A stretch of DNA of 64,000 bases from Fervidobacterium nodosum Rt17-B1. GTDB taxonomy: Bacteria > Thermotogota > Thermotogae > Thermotogales > Fervidobacteriaceae. The position numbers and the translations under genes were made by a program. The DNA lies in the NCBI RefSeq assembly GCF_000017545.1, contig NC_009718.1, positions 930,001 through 994,000 on the forward strand, in the 5' to 3' direction. Below the pieces are notes generated by a model. That model made no database searches. It was given only the letters and a program-made list of their open reading frames with translations, and was not told the origin of the DNA. Positions 63,411 to 64,000 of this stretch are shown here, piece after piece (the first letter of the stretch is position 1; each line of letters starts with the position of its first letter).

Positions 63411-63451
63411 TATCACCACGCTCCATTTTAAAACATCTTAAATTATTCAAA

Positions 63452-64000
63452 TTATTTTTTTCGTCCTAGCCTTTCCAAAAGATGTTTCAACTGCCAAACT
63501 TCTTCATCGTAGTGATTTAAAAACATCGCTTTTTTAATTGAATCAAAAGCTTTCTCAAACATTGAAAGCTCATACTCAATAAGTGATTTGTATTTCCAAA
63601 CAAGATGTTCTGTTGGATATTTTTTAGCAAGTGATTCGATTTTCTTATAGGATTCATCATAGAGCTTGTTTTCAATCATATGTTCGATTAATCTTAATTC
63701 CTCTTCAAAATTTTGTGACTTAACAATATTTGTAATTTTTTCTGAAATTTTTGGAATCTTTTGTGGTTCGCTTGAAATTATTTTAGAACTATTTTTATCA
63801 ACATCTTTGAGAATCTTCTCTGGTTTTTTGATGCTTTCTGGAGGCAAATTTCCTTTCTTTTCTTTTGTTTTCACATGTTTGATTTTTCTCAGAATCGCGC
63901 TAGTGTCGTCAAAAACTTGCTCAAAGTAATTGTAAATTTCAGGAAAGTATTCGCCGCTACCTATTACCGAATACCCATCATCGTTAAGAAGATTCAATAT
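63452..64000 (-). CDS. TPR-like protein, N-terminus outside the window
   Basis: 183 codons present; the frame is open to the end of the window and the first residues visible (NLLNDDGYSVIGSGEYFPEIYNYF) look like the inside of a receiver-like or other domain. A Lys/Pro-rich linker follows, then helix pairs of TPR type (IEHMIENKLYDESYKKIESLAKKYPTEHLVWKYKSLIEYELSMFEKAFDSIKKAMFLN). It precedes the CheW-like gene by 41 bases and is probably part of the same operon. Confidence 0.65.
   Translation of the reverse strand: MLNLLNDDGYSVIGSGEYFPEIYNYFEQVFDDTSAILRKIKHVKTKEKKGNLPPESIKKPEKILKDVDKNSSKIISSEPQKIPKISEKITNIVKSQNFEEELRLIEHMIENKLYDESYKKIESLAKKYPTEHLVWKYKSLIEYELSMFEKAFDSIKKAMFLNHYDEEVWQLKHLLERLGRKK

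Overview
This window is AT-rich bacterial chromosome (about one third G+C by eye). It most likely comes from the order Thermotogales, probably the Fervidobacterium/Thermosipho group. The support is the gene content: a four-subunit archaeal-type pyruvate:ferredoxin oxidoreductase, a GH57 branching enzyme next to a DUF4912 protein, a two-CXXC protein disulfide oxidoreductase beside thioredoxin reductase, a tryptophanyl-tRNA synthetase with the Fe-S cysteine set known from Thermotoga maritima, a short RNase Z close to the T. maritima enzyme, and a long SRP RNA with an Alu-type domain. The genus is an inference; nothing here fixes it.

Layout. 1-5.3 kb (minus strand): thioredoxin reductase (partial), protein disulfide oxidoreductase, an esterase, and a zinc-type ABC importer operon led by a Fur/Zur repressor with a near-perfect Fur-type box at its own promoter. 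5.3-6.2 kb: four tRNA genes (Lys, Leu, Gly, Leu) and tmRNA. 6.2-7.4 kb: a decayed accessory patch, with a probable sodium-symporter remnant cut by a truncated ISL3-type insertion sequence. 7.5-8.4 kb: an orphan radical SAM/SPASM protein. 8.5-11.6 kb: porCDAB. 11.7-16 kb: GH57 plus DUF4912, a PfkB kinase and a TPR lipoprotein-like or secreted protein. 16.2-27.4 kb (mostly plus strand): poly-His DUF1292 protein, tRNA-Thr, phosphate permease, apt, pgi, coaE, nadE, a 903-residue GAF/PAS histidine kinase, panD, a FapA-like protein and manA. 27.4-47.2 kb: a long minus-strand housekeeping run (acpP, pepF, lepA, mscS, trpS, PBP2, a DHH-CBS-CCA fusion, RNase Z, rplI, prmC, glmM, pyrR, tgt, cyclodeaminase).

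47.2-51 kb is again accessory: a DDE transposase inserted just upstream of the cyclodeaminase/tgt/pyrR run, then a chemoreceptor gene broken by an in-frame stop and a frame-shifting 157-bp tandem duplication. 51.1-51.8 kb holds the SRP RNA and RNase P RNA genes, convergent, with only a short shared terminator region between them. 51.9-54.3 kb: MATE transporter and fmt.

54.8-64 kb is the most unusual stretch. It is one tightly spaced minus-strand run carrying a TPR-like protein (partial), a CheW-like protein, a CheA-receiver hybrid, a stand-alone CheB esterase, a response regulator with a ruined GGDEF domain, a chemoreceptor-like protein whose signalling tip has lost the canonical residues, a winged-helix plus Rossmann protein, a 433-residue protein of unknown family, and lgt. 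It looks like a private, divergent chemosensory pathway and is the best candidate for an undescribed system here. Many promoters in the window share an extended -10 of the form TGG-TAnnAT, which helps to place transcription starts.
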